From: an uncultured Bacteroides sp.
GTDB lineage: Bacteria > Bacteroidota > Bacteroidia > Bacteroidales > Bacteroidaceae
Direction: 5' to 3'
NCBI GenBank assembly: GCA_900755095.1
Contig: CAAEFE010000082.1
Location: 1 to 46,210, forward strand
DNA: 46,210 nt
Below, in pieces: positions 17,335 to 25,656 of this stretch; positions within the stretch are counted from its first letter, which is position 1; the number at the start of each line of letters is the position of its first letter. A program made the translations under genes and the position numbers. Under the pieces are notes generated by a model, which saw only the letters and a list, made by a program, of their open reading frames with translations, was not told the DNA's origin and searched no databases.

Positions 17335-17469
17335 TTTTAGTCTCACGGTCTCACTACTTTTACATAATCATCAAATAATTAATATATTATAGGATGAGAG
17401 ATACTTTTTACAGAGGTATCTCTCATCATTTCCTCACTGAAATTACTCTATTCTAACCTGTCTCTCACC
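17335..17469. repeat. Left copy of a ~135-bp inverted repeat flanking the HU-like gene
   Basis: This stretch is the reverse complement of 18453-18588 over about 135 bp with no gaps. I count about 17 mismatches, roughly 87% identity. The outer 27 bases, including TCTCACGGTCTCACTAC, are identical. The copy contains an internal hairpin with 12-bp perfect arms, GATGAGAGATAC (17393-17404) and GTATCTCTCATC (17416-17427), around an 11-nt loop. The GAGAGAT/ATCTCTC element recurs at 17460-17490. No coding sequence is visible here. Confidence 0.9.
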
Positions 17470-17626
17470 TTCTTTTGATTATCTCTCATTCTGCTTTCCA
17501 ACTTCCATTATTTAATTTCAGACCTATACATTTCTCCTTTTAGAAGTACTTTAAGGCGCATATATTTTACCATTCATTATCATGCAAACAATCCTATAAT
17601 TGCTTGTTTTACAACTATTATTGTCG

Positions 17627-17634
17627 TATCTTTG
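17627..17634 (+). promoter_or_regulatory. Putative promoter -7 box for the HU-like gene
   Basis: TATCTTTG (17627-17634) fits TAnnTTTG, with a TTG at 17604-17606 exactly 20 bp upstream. The predicted start near 17641 places the three-arm repeat at 17654-17731 in the leader, within a 5' untranslated region of about 190 nt. Confidence 0.6.
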
Positions 17635-17653
17635 AAAGACGTTATTCATCATA

Positions 17654-17731
17654 CTACCCGGGTGAACCGACCTGTTCACCCAGGTACACAGATACGTTCT
17701 CGAAGGTGCAATGATCGGTTCACCCGGGTAG
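17654..17731 (+). promoter_or_regulatory. Three-arm leader repeat with mutually exclusive hairpins
   Basis: CTACCCGGGTGAACCGA (17654-17670) and TCGGTTCACCCGGGTAG (17715-17731) are perfect 17-bp reverse complements. A middle arm, GTTCACCCAGGT (17674-17685), also pairs with the first arm over 12 bp with one mismatch and a 6-nt loop. Arm 1 can therefore pair with arm 2 or arm 3 but not both. GC-rich arms in an AT-rich gap suggest selection. Possible roles are an attenuator-like RNA switch or a set of DNA operators for a dimeric regulator. Confidence 0.7.
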
Positions 17732-17830
17732 AACGATGAAGATGTCAGTAAGATGACACGCAGATAAAGGCTTTAAATGCCGAAGAGATAAGTAACACCA
17801 TATATAAACAACAGATAAACAACAATTAAG

Positions 17831-18442
17831 ATGGCAGTACAATTCGAATTTTATAAGAATCCCGTTCAGGGAGAAGAAGAGGGGGAAACAAGTTATCATC
17901 CCAGAGTCGTGAATTTTCAACACGTGACTACCCAAAGACTGGCAGTCGAAATTCACTCGGCAACTACCTTTGGCAAGGCCGAAGTGGAAGCAATGTTAAT
18001 GGAACTCAGTCGGTGCATGGGCAACCACTTACGCGAAGGGCAAAGAGTACATCTTGACGGGGTCGGCTATTTTCAGATCACATTACAAGCAACAGAGCCG
18101 ATACATTCCATGGCCGCACACGCTGACAAAGTGAAGTTTAAATCGGTCAGTTTCTTGGCGGACAGAGATTTAAAAGGTGAGCTTATAGGTATGCATGCAC
18201 AACGCTCAAAGTATAAACCCCACTCGGCTACCCTCTCCCAGGAAGAAATAGACAAAAAATTAACCGGGTACTTCGCTACGCATACGGTTTTGACCCGCTC
18301 TGATATGCAGTCACTTTGCCAATTCACACACAGTATGGCGGCGCGCCATATTCGCAGGTTGAAAGAAGAAGGTTCTTTGCAGAATATCGGAATTCGTACG
18401 CAACCGATTTATGTGCCGTGTCCAGGACATTATGGGAAATAG
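17831..18442 (+). CDS. HU-like (HU-HIG family) DNA-binding protein
   Basis: A 203-residue protein. Residues 1 to about 125 form an HU/IHF-like domain of the Bacteroidetes HU-HIG type: FYKNPV at the start, TTFGKAEVEAMLMELSRCMGNHL helix, LREGQRVHLDGVGYFQITL and the later KVKFKSVSFLADRDLKGEL arm. A C-terminal extension (about 138-203) with TLSQEEIDKKLTGYFATHTVLTRSDMQSL resembles a winged-helix-like tail. HU-type proteins bend DNA; a specific role is unknown. Relatives usually sit near VirE-like genes and often an N-acetylmuramoyl-L-alanine amidase, which I do not see here. The gene is enclosed by the inverted repeat at 17335-17469/18453-18588. Confidence 0.88.
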   Translation: MAVQFEFYKNPVQGEEEGETSYHPRVVNFQHVTTQRLAVEIHSATTFGKAEVEAMLMELSRCMGNHLREGQRVHLDGVGYFQITLQATEPIHSMAAHADKVKFKSVSFLADRDLKGELIGMHAQRSKYKPHSATLSQEEIDKKLTGYFATHTVLTRSDMQSLCQFTHSMAARHIRRLKEEGSLQNIGIRTQPIYVPCPGHYGK

Positions 18443-18452
18443 TTGTAAAATA

Positions 18453-18588
18453 GAATGAGAGATAGGGTAAAATAGGGTAATTCCAGTGAGAAAAGAATGA
18501 GAGATACCTCTGTAAAAAGTATCTCTCATTCTATAATATCCTAGTTATTAGGTGATTATGCAAAAGTAGTGAGACCGTGAGACTAAAA
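18453..18588. repeat. Right copy of the ~135-bp inverted repeat flanking the HU-like gene
   Basis: Reverse complement of 17335-17469. Its internal hairpin has 14-bp perfect arms, AGAATGAGAGATAC (18494-18507) and GTATCTCTCATTCT (18519-18532), with an 11-nt loop. The base pair flanking the shared ATGAGAGATAC core is G-C in the left copy and A-T here, a compensatory change that keeps the stem. It starts 11 bp after the HU-like stop codon. Confidence 0.9.
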
Positions 18589-18628
18589 AAATTCTTTTAT
18601 AGCAGACTTAGATATAATCACAACACCC

Positions 18629-18658
18629 AAAGAGGAAGCACAAATGAGCTTCCTCTTT
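18629..18658. terminator. Bidirectional terminator between the HU-like and DUF5722 genes
   Basis: Perfect 11-bp arms AAAGAGGAAGC (18629-18639) and GCTTCCTCTTT (18648-18658) with an 8-nt loop. It lies just outside the right repeat and 13 bp past the converging DUF5722 stop at 18672. The pyrimidine-rich end on the plus strand and its position between converging genes support a terminator. Confidence 0.7.
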
Positions 18659-18671
18659 TACCTAATATCGC

Positions 18672-20864
18672 TTATGGAATATCTTGAATAATTCCTTCCC
18701 AACTATCAATCCCTATTCGAGATAAATACTGTTCAAAATAATCATCTTCTTCATCTGTATCCGCTTTTTGATAGGTTGTCCATACAGGCTTGGCTTCACC
18801 ATTATGAGGTGCATCGGCATACTTACGCAATCCCAAACAAGCACCATCTCCCAAATGGTCAAACCAACTATGCCATTGTATGCCATTAATACCGTCCAAA
18901 TTGTTAATCTTCTTCCAACCATAAGCAAATCCGGCAGCCTGATCCTGCAAATCATCATCTTCATAAGATGGCGAACATGTGCCCGCTTCAGAAAGCCATA
19001 CAGAACGTCTGATAGTTCCTTTATATTGATTTCGGGATGTTTTCACCCACTTATCCAACACTTCCAAATTTTTCAAGGTCACATATTCCGTATCCATAGA
19101 ATAAGTTGCCTGTTCATCATCCCAAGTACACGGGTTACCTAACTGAGCCGGGTAACTATGACACGCCAATGACCAGAAGAAATCACCTTCGCTTTCACTG
19201 AACTGATTCATAAAGTCGAGCATATCTCTTACTTTATACCAACCGCCACCGGCAGCGATATTCCATCCATGCGAGAAAGAGATAAAGACTTCTGAGTGCT
19301 GGTCATATTGATGCGCAATATTATAGCACATACGCATCGAACGGAGATAAGTATCCATAAACGTGGCAATCGGTTTGTCACCCATATTGGTCCAATGACT
19401 TCCTCCATCCACTTCGTTATGTATAATCCAGTGCGCTATGCGCATATTAGGGTCACTATATCTTTCTGCCAGGAAGTCAAGTGCTGCAGCGTAACAATTT
19501 GTAGACTCTATTGTGGTCATATTGGGCATTGTATAAGGAGCTATACCATTAAAATCCGGATGTTTCAAAAGAGTACCGGCATCTCCGGTAGGAGGAACCA
19601 GCAAAATACCTGCTACAGAGATTCCACGTTTACTCGTTTGCTCCAACACAGCATCAAATGAACTCTTCATATATCCCTCATTAAAATAATATGTCCTGCC
19701 ACCGTAAGTATGCGGAATATCTCCTTCCTGTTGAGAAAGATGCATGAAATGAGAAATAGGAATGTTGATGGTGGCACTGGCAATACCCAAATCATCCAAA
19801 TCAGATGCAAGGAATCCATGGTTTATCAATCCTCCCAACCCCTTCTTAGATTTTAAAGGAATAGCCTCAACACTTTGTTTTACGTGTATTTTATCCACGT
19901 TCGCATAGCGGGCATGAGAAACAATCTCATCCTTGGAAGCTCCTTCTTTGTATATAGCCCACTTAGACAATAAACGATCATACTTATAGTCACCTATAGT
20001 AACATATCTATCCAACTGAACGTTAAAAGAGCCGTTTGATAAAGGTGTTTTATTTTCCACCTTTTCCACTTTGAACATATCCACAAATGGTGGAATCTCT
20101 CCCAAGAAGAAAGTACCTTCTCCCGTATAGTTACCTTGAATACTGATCGTACTCTCTCCTACCACCACATCAGTTACATGGCAATCATATTCTTTATTCA
20201 GATAATCTTTAATTCCTTGTTCGTACTTCTCTTTATTAAGTGCTTCATTATTCTCGTCCTCTTCCGCCTGTTTTTCCTCATCATTCATCATACGTAGGCG
20301 TATATTACGCATTTGTATGATATTATTAGGCTGGTCTCCAAAATCCAGACGCAGAAAATCTTTCACTTTTCCCCAATCAAACTCCTGTCTATATTTCTTT
20401 AGACGAACGCTGAATGAAGCCCATTCCGTAGAAGCAGGAACGGTTCCCGCACTCATGCTATGAGTAGCATCAATCCCATTTTTTGCATCAGCAAAAAAGA
20501 GTTCAAGGTTACTCATCCCCATTTCCGTCTGATATTCAAATTCAAGAACATTACATTCTTCGGGAACATCTTCTTTAAACAAACCGGCAGTCGCCCAAGG
20601 ATCACCATTAGTAGTTTCTATCGTATAACTACTGTCTTCATTCTGAGTTAACGTTACTCCCGACTTATAGGGCCCATCCAATAACATATAAACAGGCGGG
20701 ATAACAATATCCTCAGGAGGAATAACTTCTCCCCCATCATCTTCAATAAAGTCATCATTACAGGAAGACAAGTTCATCACAAAAAATGCCATTAAAAACA
20801 ACATGCCACATCGCCCTAGCAGGCGTTCAGGCCTTCTCGTAAAGAAAACTTTCAAATTTTCCAT
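18672..20864 (-). CDS. DUF5722 lipoprotein with N-terminal carbohydrate-binding-like domain
   Basis: A 730-residue exported protein. The signal peptide ends in the lipobox LSSC (Cys35), followed by an acidic DDFIEDDGGE stretch. Residues about 57-195 look like a beta-sandwich carbohydrate-binding-type domain. From about 235 to the end lies a DUF5722 domain whose motifs resemble clan GH-A glycoside hydrolases: WIIHNEVDGG (N483-E484, a candidate acid/base pair) and SVWLSEAGTC (E626, candidate nucleophile). Substrate is unknown. It is a paralogue of the next gene upstream (30 bp apart) and carries the extra N-terminal domain. It is likely in an outer-membrane or periplasmic location. Confidence 0.85.
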   Translation of the reverse strand: MENLKVFFTRRPERLLGRCGMLFLMAFFVMNLSSCNDDFIEDDGGEVIPPEDIVIPPVYMLLDGPYKSGVTLTQNEDSSYTIETTNGDPWATAGLFKEDVPEECNVLEFEYQTEMGMSNLELFFADAKNGIDATHSMSAGTVPASTEWASFSVRLKKYRQEFDWGKVKDFLRLDFGDQPNNIIQMRNIRLRMMNDEEKQAEEDENNEALNKEKYEQGIKDYLNKEYDCHVTDVVVGESTISIQGNYTGEGTFFLGEIPPFVDMFKVEKVENKTPLSNGSFNVQLDRYVTIGDYKYDRLLSKWAIYKEGASKDEIVSHARYANVDKIHVKQSVEAIPLKSKKGLGGLINHGFLASDLDDLGIASATINIPISHFMHLSQQEGDIPHTYGGRTYYFNEGYMKSSFDAVLEQTSKRGISVAGILLVPPTGDAGTLLKHPDFNGIAPYTMPNMTTIESTNCYAAALDFLAERYSDPNMRIAHWIIHNEVDGGSHWTNMGDKPIATFMDTYLRSMRMCYNIAHQYDQHSEVFISFSHGWNIAAGGGWYKVRDMLDFMNQFSESEGDFFWSLACHSYPAQLGNPCTWDDEQATYSMDTEYVTLKNLEVLDKWVKTSRNQYKGTIRRSVWLSEAGTCSPSYEDDDLQDQAAGFAYGWKKINNLDGINGIQWHSWFDHLGDGACLGLRKYADAPHNGEAKPVWTTYQKADTDEEDDYFEQYLSRIGIDSWEGIIQDIP

Positions 20865-20894
20865 AATTTCAGTTTTAGTTAATAATGTCGTTGA

Positions 20895-22622
20895 TTAAAA
20901 ATTCTCAATAATATTCCAATCAGGAATTCCAATTAAAGGTAAGAATTGTTCGAAGTATTCATCTTCTTCATTTGTGCCTGCTTTTCGATAAACTTCCCAC
21001 ACAGGTTTGGCTTCCCCTCTGTAAGATTCATCCAAGTATTTACGCAATCCGAAGCAAGCTCCGTCTCCCGGATGATCAAACCAATTATGCCATTGTAGCC
21101 CATCAATCCCTTCCAATGCATTGATTTTCTTCCAGGCGAAAGCCAAACTAGCCGCTTGCTTCTGAAAATCTTCATCCGAATAAGTAGGAGAATTTACTCC
21201 AGCCTCAGAAAGCCAGACAGAGCGCTTAATAGTCCCTTTATATTTATTTTCTTTGGTAAGCGCCCACTTACTCAGAACTTCCAGATTCTTAAACGTAATA
21301 AATTGGGTATCCATGGAAAACGTTGCGTTCGGATCAATCCAAACACATGGATTCGTCAAATCCTGAGAATAGCTATGATAAGCTAATCCCCACTGAAAGT
21401 CCCCTTCTACCCGACTATAAACATTCAACAAATCAATGATTTCCTTGCTTGTATAGAGCCACCATCCCACATTCGCTATCTGTGTCCAGGAATGTGTAAA
21501 GGAGCCCAAAACCTCTGCCTGCTTATCATATTGGCGTACTATATTATAACATATACGCATTGATTTTATATAGGTGTCCGTAAATACAGTAAGAGGTTTT
21601 ACTCCCATATTTGTCCAGTCTATACAGCCGTCTACCTCATTATGCATAATCCAATGAGCTATACGCCCGTAGCGATTGTCCGCCGTACAATATCTTTTCG
21701 CCAGAAAATCAAATGCCGCCGCATAACAATTCACCGATTCCAGAGTAGTCATATTAGGCATTGTATAAACCCCTCTTTCATAATCCGGATGTTGCAACAA
21801 TGCCCCCAAGTCAGGGTCTACACATTTAGCTGCCGGTTCGACAAGAATGATGGCAGCAACAGCAATATTCCGTTTGGCTGCTTCTAAAAGAGGAACGTCA
21901 AGCACAGTCTTGAGGTAACCTTCATCCATATAATAGGTTCTTCCCCCATAAGTATGCGCAATATCTCCCGCTCTTGGCGTCAGGTGCATAAACTGAGTGA
22001 TACAAACATTAATCGTAGCACTGCTTATCCCCAACGAAGTAAAATCCGATATATATTGGTTAGGAATAATTCCACCCAACCCTTTCTTTGAAGTCAGTTT
22101 GATAGCCGGAAGATTCTGAAACGCATGAATTTCATCCGCTTGATGCGCATGAGAAACCAGTTGGTCTCTTTCTACTCCCTCTTTATAAATAGCCCACTTT
22201 GACAAAAGACGGTCATATAACGCTCCATCCCTTTCTACATAGCGCTCTAACTTAATTTCAAAAGATGAATCTTCTAACTTCAACTTATAAGGAGCCTTCT
22301 TCACATCTATGATATCCAAATAAGGAGGAATCTCACCTAAAAAGAAGTTGCCTTCACCGGTATATTCACCAGTAACGCAAACGGAAGATTCCATTACTGA
22401 GACCTGAGAAATTTTACACGAATAGCTTTTTCCCAAATAAGCATTCAGATCTTGTTCGTGTTGAATATCTTCTTCGTCAAAAGGAGATTCAGGTATCTCC
22501 TCTTTCTCTTCCTCGTGACAGGAAGAAACAATGAAAGGACAACAGGACAGAAACAAAAGAATAATAAACGACTCAATATAAGCCTTTCTCATTTTAAAAA
22601 AATGACTTTTCAATAGCTCCAT
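20895..22622 (-). CDS. DUF5722 lipoprotein, paralogue lacking the N-terminal domain
   Basis: A 575-residue lipoprotein (lipobox VSSC, Cys35, then EEEKEEIPE). Past the anchor it aligns with the C-terminal part of the 730-residue neighbour: YTGEGNFFLGEIPPYLD, RLLSKWAIYKEG, KKGLGGI, AHTYGGRTYYMDEGY, WIMHNEVDG (N328-E329), SVWLSEAG (E473) and GDGACFGLRKY are all shared. The two likely act on related substrates or in succession. Start may be M1 (22622) or M11 (22592), the latter giving a more typical signal length. A TATATTTG box lies upstream at 22657-22664 with a TTTG 22 bp further, so these two genes probably form an operon. Confidence 0.85.
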   Translation of the reverse strand: MELLKSHFFKMRKAYIESFIILLFLSCCPFIVSSCHEEEKEEIPESPFDEEDIQHEQDLNAYLGKSYSCKISQVSVMESSVCVTGEYTGEGNFFLGEIPPYLDIIDVKKAPYKLKLEDSSFEIKLERYVERDGALYDRLLSKWAIYKEGVERDQLVSHAHQADEIHAFQNLPAIKLTSKKGLGGIIPNQYISDFTSLGISSATINVCITQFMHLTPRAGDIAHTYGGRTYYMDEGYLKTVLDVPLLEAAKRNIAVAAIILVEPAAKCVDPDLGALLQHPDYERGVYTMPNMTTLESVNCYAAAFDFLAKRYCTADNRYGRIAHWIMHNEVDGCIDWTNMGVKPLTVFTDTYIKSMRICYNIVRQYDKQAEVLGSFTHSWTQIANVGWWLYTSKEIIDLLNVYSRVEGDFQWGLAYHSYSQDLTNPCVWIDPNATFSMDTQFITFKNLEVLSKWALTKENKYKGTIKRSVWLSEAGVNSPTYSDEDFQKQAASLAFAWKKINALEGIDGLQWHNWFDHPGDGACFGLRKYLDESYRGEAKPVWEVYRKAGTNEEDEYFEQFLPLIGIPDWNIIENF

Positions 22623-22783
22623 AAGTAAACTGTAAAAGGGTTTAGGTTTAATTATACAAATATAGAGCTATTAATATGAACACATGCAAAATCCTACTTC
22701 TTTTTACAATTTTTATACACAGCAAAAAATATTACTACCGAAAAACATCTTAACTGACAATCATCTATTATCACAAATGAATA

Positions 22784-24115
22784 CTAATCAATCAGCAAAG
22801 CTTTCATCGGCTTTTTGTCTCCCATATAATAGACGGAAATACAAAAAGCTTCCCAATCCGCATACCCTCCGAATCGCCAGACATAAGAATCGACCCAACA
22901 GGGAAACTCTTCGTATCTGAAAGAAACAACACCGTCTTCTGAGTGGAGATAAGTGGTCACTATATCCTGAAATTGCGCATGAGAACGTTTTGCGCATGGA
23001 ATGACAAATGCCATATGCAAAACGATCGCACTTGCTGCCACAATTGATACACTTCTACACCAAACCGCATTAAATGAAGTCTGTTCACTGATCAGCTTGA
23101 TTAAAATCACAACAGAAAACAACTCTATTCCAAACAATTGCCGGACATTTCGAAATCCTATAACCAAGCTAAAAACAAGTTCAATTAAGATTACATAAAA
23201 ATAAAGTTGATTATCATAGAAAAACTTTCTCAGGGTATGATTATTGTTGTTTCTCTTTTCACGAAAAAAAGTATATACCAGCAAAAACAGAAGAACATAA
23301 AATGCCCGAAGCTCACCGATTATCAATAAGAAGGTTTCCCAGATGGAAGGATGATCAAACGACGCGCGCCCGCGGGCAGCAGGCGATAAACACAACAACA
23401 AGGTCCCAAGCCAAAAGCCGGCAACCAAAGCTATTTCAGGTGATTTAGGCTTCCTCTTATTATATTGTACACAATAAATAATAAACAAAGCCCCGGAAAT
23501 GCCTATAACCAAAGATTCATGTGTCCAACCAGAAATGACGCCCAGCAAAAAAAGAAGAAAAGCAACTCCCCAATTCACCCTTTCCATTTGCCGCACTTTA
23601 GTATAAACAAGCAGAAAAGCCAAACAAAGAACGGCGCTCCAAGTATAATTGAGAGCACCACTCATCAGTAAAAAGAGATCAACCGGGCAAGGCAATAAGA
23701 ACCATATAAAGAAAACTGCAGCAACCCAGTAACCGAATTTTGTCAGATTTCTTTTTCCGGAAATCCATATAACCAACATATTAAGTAACAGAAAAGCGAA
23801 TACATTGATTAAATTAAAACAATTCTCCCCCCAAAGTCCGGCAAACGACTGCTCCAGAATATGAGGAATGGTACGGCCATTCACATAAAAATAATGATTA
23901 TATTGCGAAAAAATAACATCGGTAAATGATGATATCTTCTGCTCAAATCCTATCGATGTGCCTTCAAAGAAAGACTTAGCTGCCACAGGAGTCAAATAGA
24001 ATGAATAAAGATAATCATCTCCACATATCGGAGTGTACATATTCATCAGGTAAAATAAACTTCCTATTATCAACAGAAATGCGCCAATACCAATCCGAAC
24101 CGTTTTTTTACTCAT
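22784..24115 (-). CDS. DUF6056-like polytopic membrane protein (GtrC/GT-C-like)
   Basis: A 443-residue protein with about ten membrane segments and the N-terminal luminal-loop motif YTPICGDDYLYSFYL, whose acidic pair fits the first-loop catalytic site of GT-C enzymes. It resembles DUF6056 family members. It is the last gene of a three-gene set with a GtrA and a GtrB-like GT2, in the order of the classical GtrABC O-antigen-modification module, so it may transfer a sugar from a polyprenyl-phosphate donor to a periplasmic glycan. The corrected upstream reading frame ends 8 bp before this ATG. Confidence 0.8.
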   Translation of the reverse strand: MSKKTVRIGIGAFLLIIGSLFYLMNMYTPICGDDYLYSFYLTPVAAKSFFEGTSIGFEQKISSFTDVIFSQYNHYFYVNGRTIPHILEQSFAGLWGENCFNLINVFAFLLLNMLVIWISGKRNLTKFGYWVAAVFFIWFLLPCPVDLFLLMSGALNYTWSAVLCLAFLLVYTKVRQMERVNWGVAFLLFLLGVISGWTHESLVIGISGALFIIYCVQYNKRKPKSPEIALVAGFWLGTLLLCLSPAARGRASFDHPSIWETFLLIIGELRAFYVLLFLLVYTFFREKRNNNNHTLRKFFYDNQLYFYVILIELVFSLVIGFRNVRQLFGIELFSVVILIKLISEQTSFNAVWCRSVSIVAASAIVLHMAFVIPCAKRSHAQFQDIVTTYLHSEDGVVSFRYEEFPCWVDSYVWRFGGYADWEAFCISVYYMGDKKPMKALLID

Positions 24116-24123
24116 AATCTTAG

Positions 24124-24214
24124 CTATTGTTTCACACCATTATATTCTCTTGCAATGTAGGTAGGACGATTCTTTGTTTCATTGAAAATACGTCCTATAT
24201 ACTCCCCTATGGAC
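24124..24214 (-). pseudogene. Out-of-frame C-terminal tail of the GtrB-like gene
   Basis: After codon 283 (GTC, 24212-24214) of the GT2 gene, reading with one fewer C (24211 or 24212) restores the expected family ending GVIGEYIGRIFNETKNRP followed by TYIAREYNGVKQ and a stop at 24124-24126. The repaired protein would have 311 residues. As written, the frame instead ends in a short unrelated tail. The site is not a long homopolymer. Confidence 0.85.
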
Positions 24215-25060
24215 TCCCAAGGACAGCAACTGTATCCCACCTAGAAAAAGAATCACAACCATCAGAGTAGGGAAACCCTGTACAACTTCGCCCCATATCA
24301 ATGTTTTAAACATGATAAAGCACATGTATATGAAAGCAACCAGGGAAACTATAATTCCAGCAAAAGTAGAAATGCGTAAAGGAGCTACAGTAAAGGAAGT
24401 CACCCCTTCCACAGCCAAGCTCAGAAGGCTGAAAAAGTTAAACGAAGATGTACCGGCAACACGATCTTCCTGCTCGAATTTGATCTCTTTCTTACGAAAT
24501 CCAATCCAGCAATACATACCTTTAGTATATCTTTGGCTCTCACGCATCTGTTTCAAAGCGTTTACACAACAACGATCTAACAGTCTGAAATCACCGACAT
24601 TCGGGAGAATCTCCACACGGGTCGTTTTCTGCAATAACTTATAGAATAACAAGGACAGATATTTACGCATCAAACTCTCCTTGCCTCTGGTTATTCGCTT
24701 TGCGTATACATCATCATACCCTTCTTCCCAATATTTCAACATTTCAGGGATTAAGTGAGGAGGATGTTGCAAGTCAGCATCCATAATCACCAGACAATCG
24801 CCTGTAGCATAATCGAAACCAGCTAACATTGCTACTTCTTTTCCAAAATTGCGCGACAGGTCGACAAAATTAATTCTCTCATCTTGTGATCTCAAAAATT
24901 TAATAACTTCCAATGTTTTATCATGGCTGCCATCATTAACAAACAAAATCTCCCACTCATATTCTGCATAAGAATCCATCATTTCTTTTAGCTTCGAATA
25001 GAGCTCTGGAAGAGAGAGTTCCTCGTTGTATGCAGATATTAAAACACTAACTTTACTCAT
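24179..25060 (-). CDS. GtrB-like GT2 polyprenyl-phosphate-sugar synthase, C-terminally frameshifted
   Basis: As written, 293 residues. Residues 1 to about 225 are a GT2 domain: VLISAYNEELSLPELY, VNDGSHDKTL, the catalytic DADLQHPP (94-101), and the AVEGVTSFTVAPLRI segment leading to two membrane helices (about 230-250 and 265-283). This is the GtrB/ArnC/DPM1-like type that loads a sugar on a polyprenyl phosphate. The frameshift after residue 283 alters only the cytoplasmic tail, so some activity may remain. Its ATG overlaps the GtrA stop by 4 bp. Confidence 0.9.
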   Translation of the reverse strand: MSKVSVLISAYNEELSLPELYSKLKEMMDSYAEYEWEILFVNDGSHDKTLEVIKFLRSQDERINFVDLSRNFGKEVAMLAGFDYATGDCLVIMDADLQHPPHLIPEMLKYWEEGYDDVYAKRITRGKESLMRKYLSLLFYKLLQKTTRVEILPNVGDFRLLDRCCVNALKQMRESQRYTKGMYCWIGFRKKEIKFEQEDRVAGTSSFNFFSLLSLAVEGVTSFTVAPLRISTFAGIIVSLVAFIYMCFIMFKTLIWGEVVQGFPTLMVVILFLGGIQLLSLGVHRGVYRTYFQ

Positions 25061-25440
25061 ATTTTTTTAGATTTTAGAACAAAACGAACAAGAAGAAAAT
25101 TAACCGGCACTACTAATGCAAACACAGGAAGAGGTGCCCATCTCTCGGGAACTCCGATCCATATAAATAGCGACAACAGCCCGATATGCAACAAATAATT
25201 GATAAAATGACTGATACCAAATCCTATTCCTTTCCTAACAGTAGGCTTAGTATTAAAGGTGAATATATTAGACAAGTAAAAATTCAGAATAAAGCTAATA
25301 GCATAACCAATAGTATATGCAATAGCTGGTAACATCAATACACATAAAAAGAAATAAATACCATAATGAGTAGCAGTTGCCAGAACACCAACCAATATGA
25401 AACGAACAAACTCTCTACGCTTATTAAAAACAGACATCAT
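25057..25440 (-). CDS. GtrA-family membrane protein (second Gtr-like module)
   Basis: A 127-residue protein with four membrane segments and the GtrA/DPMS3 pieces VRFILVGVLATATHYGIYFFL, AYTIGYAISFILNFYLSNIFTF and INYLLHIGLLSLFIWIGV. It is a paralogue of the GtrA protein at 8760-9191, sharing the FNFYLSN/CNFFLTS and NYLLH/NYLIH segments. It overlaps the GT2 gene by 4 bp (ATGA) and begins the module GtrA, GtrB-like, DUF6056-like. The proposed role is flipping of prenyl-phosphate sugar across the inner membrane. Confidence 0.9.
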   Translation of the reverse strand: MMSVFNKRREFVRFILVGVLATATHYGIYFFLCVLMLPAIAYTIGYAISFILNFYLSNIFTFNTKPTVRKGIGFGISHFINYLLHIGLLSLFIWIGVPERWAPLPVFALVVPVNFLLVRFVLKSKKI

Positions 25441-25656
25441 CCAATACTCTTTTATTGATTTTGATCCAACTACCTACAGGAGACTTATAAAACGGTACAA
25501 TATTATAAATAATACATAAGACCAGCAAAAAAGTATAACTAAATATACAAAAATAAATAATATCACTTCTCCATTAGATTAAATCATAGAATGATATCTA
25601 AGGTGCAATTTCTCTACTCATCTTCATGAGTTACCACCACACATCACTTTATACAT

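Noticed and set aside
17335..18588. Calling the repeat-bounded HU unit an insertion sequence
   Set aside because: No transposase, no clear short target-site duplication, and the HU-like gene is not a known mobility gene; recorded as a repeat and a finding instead.
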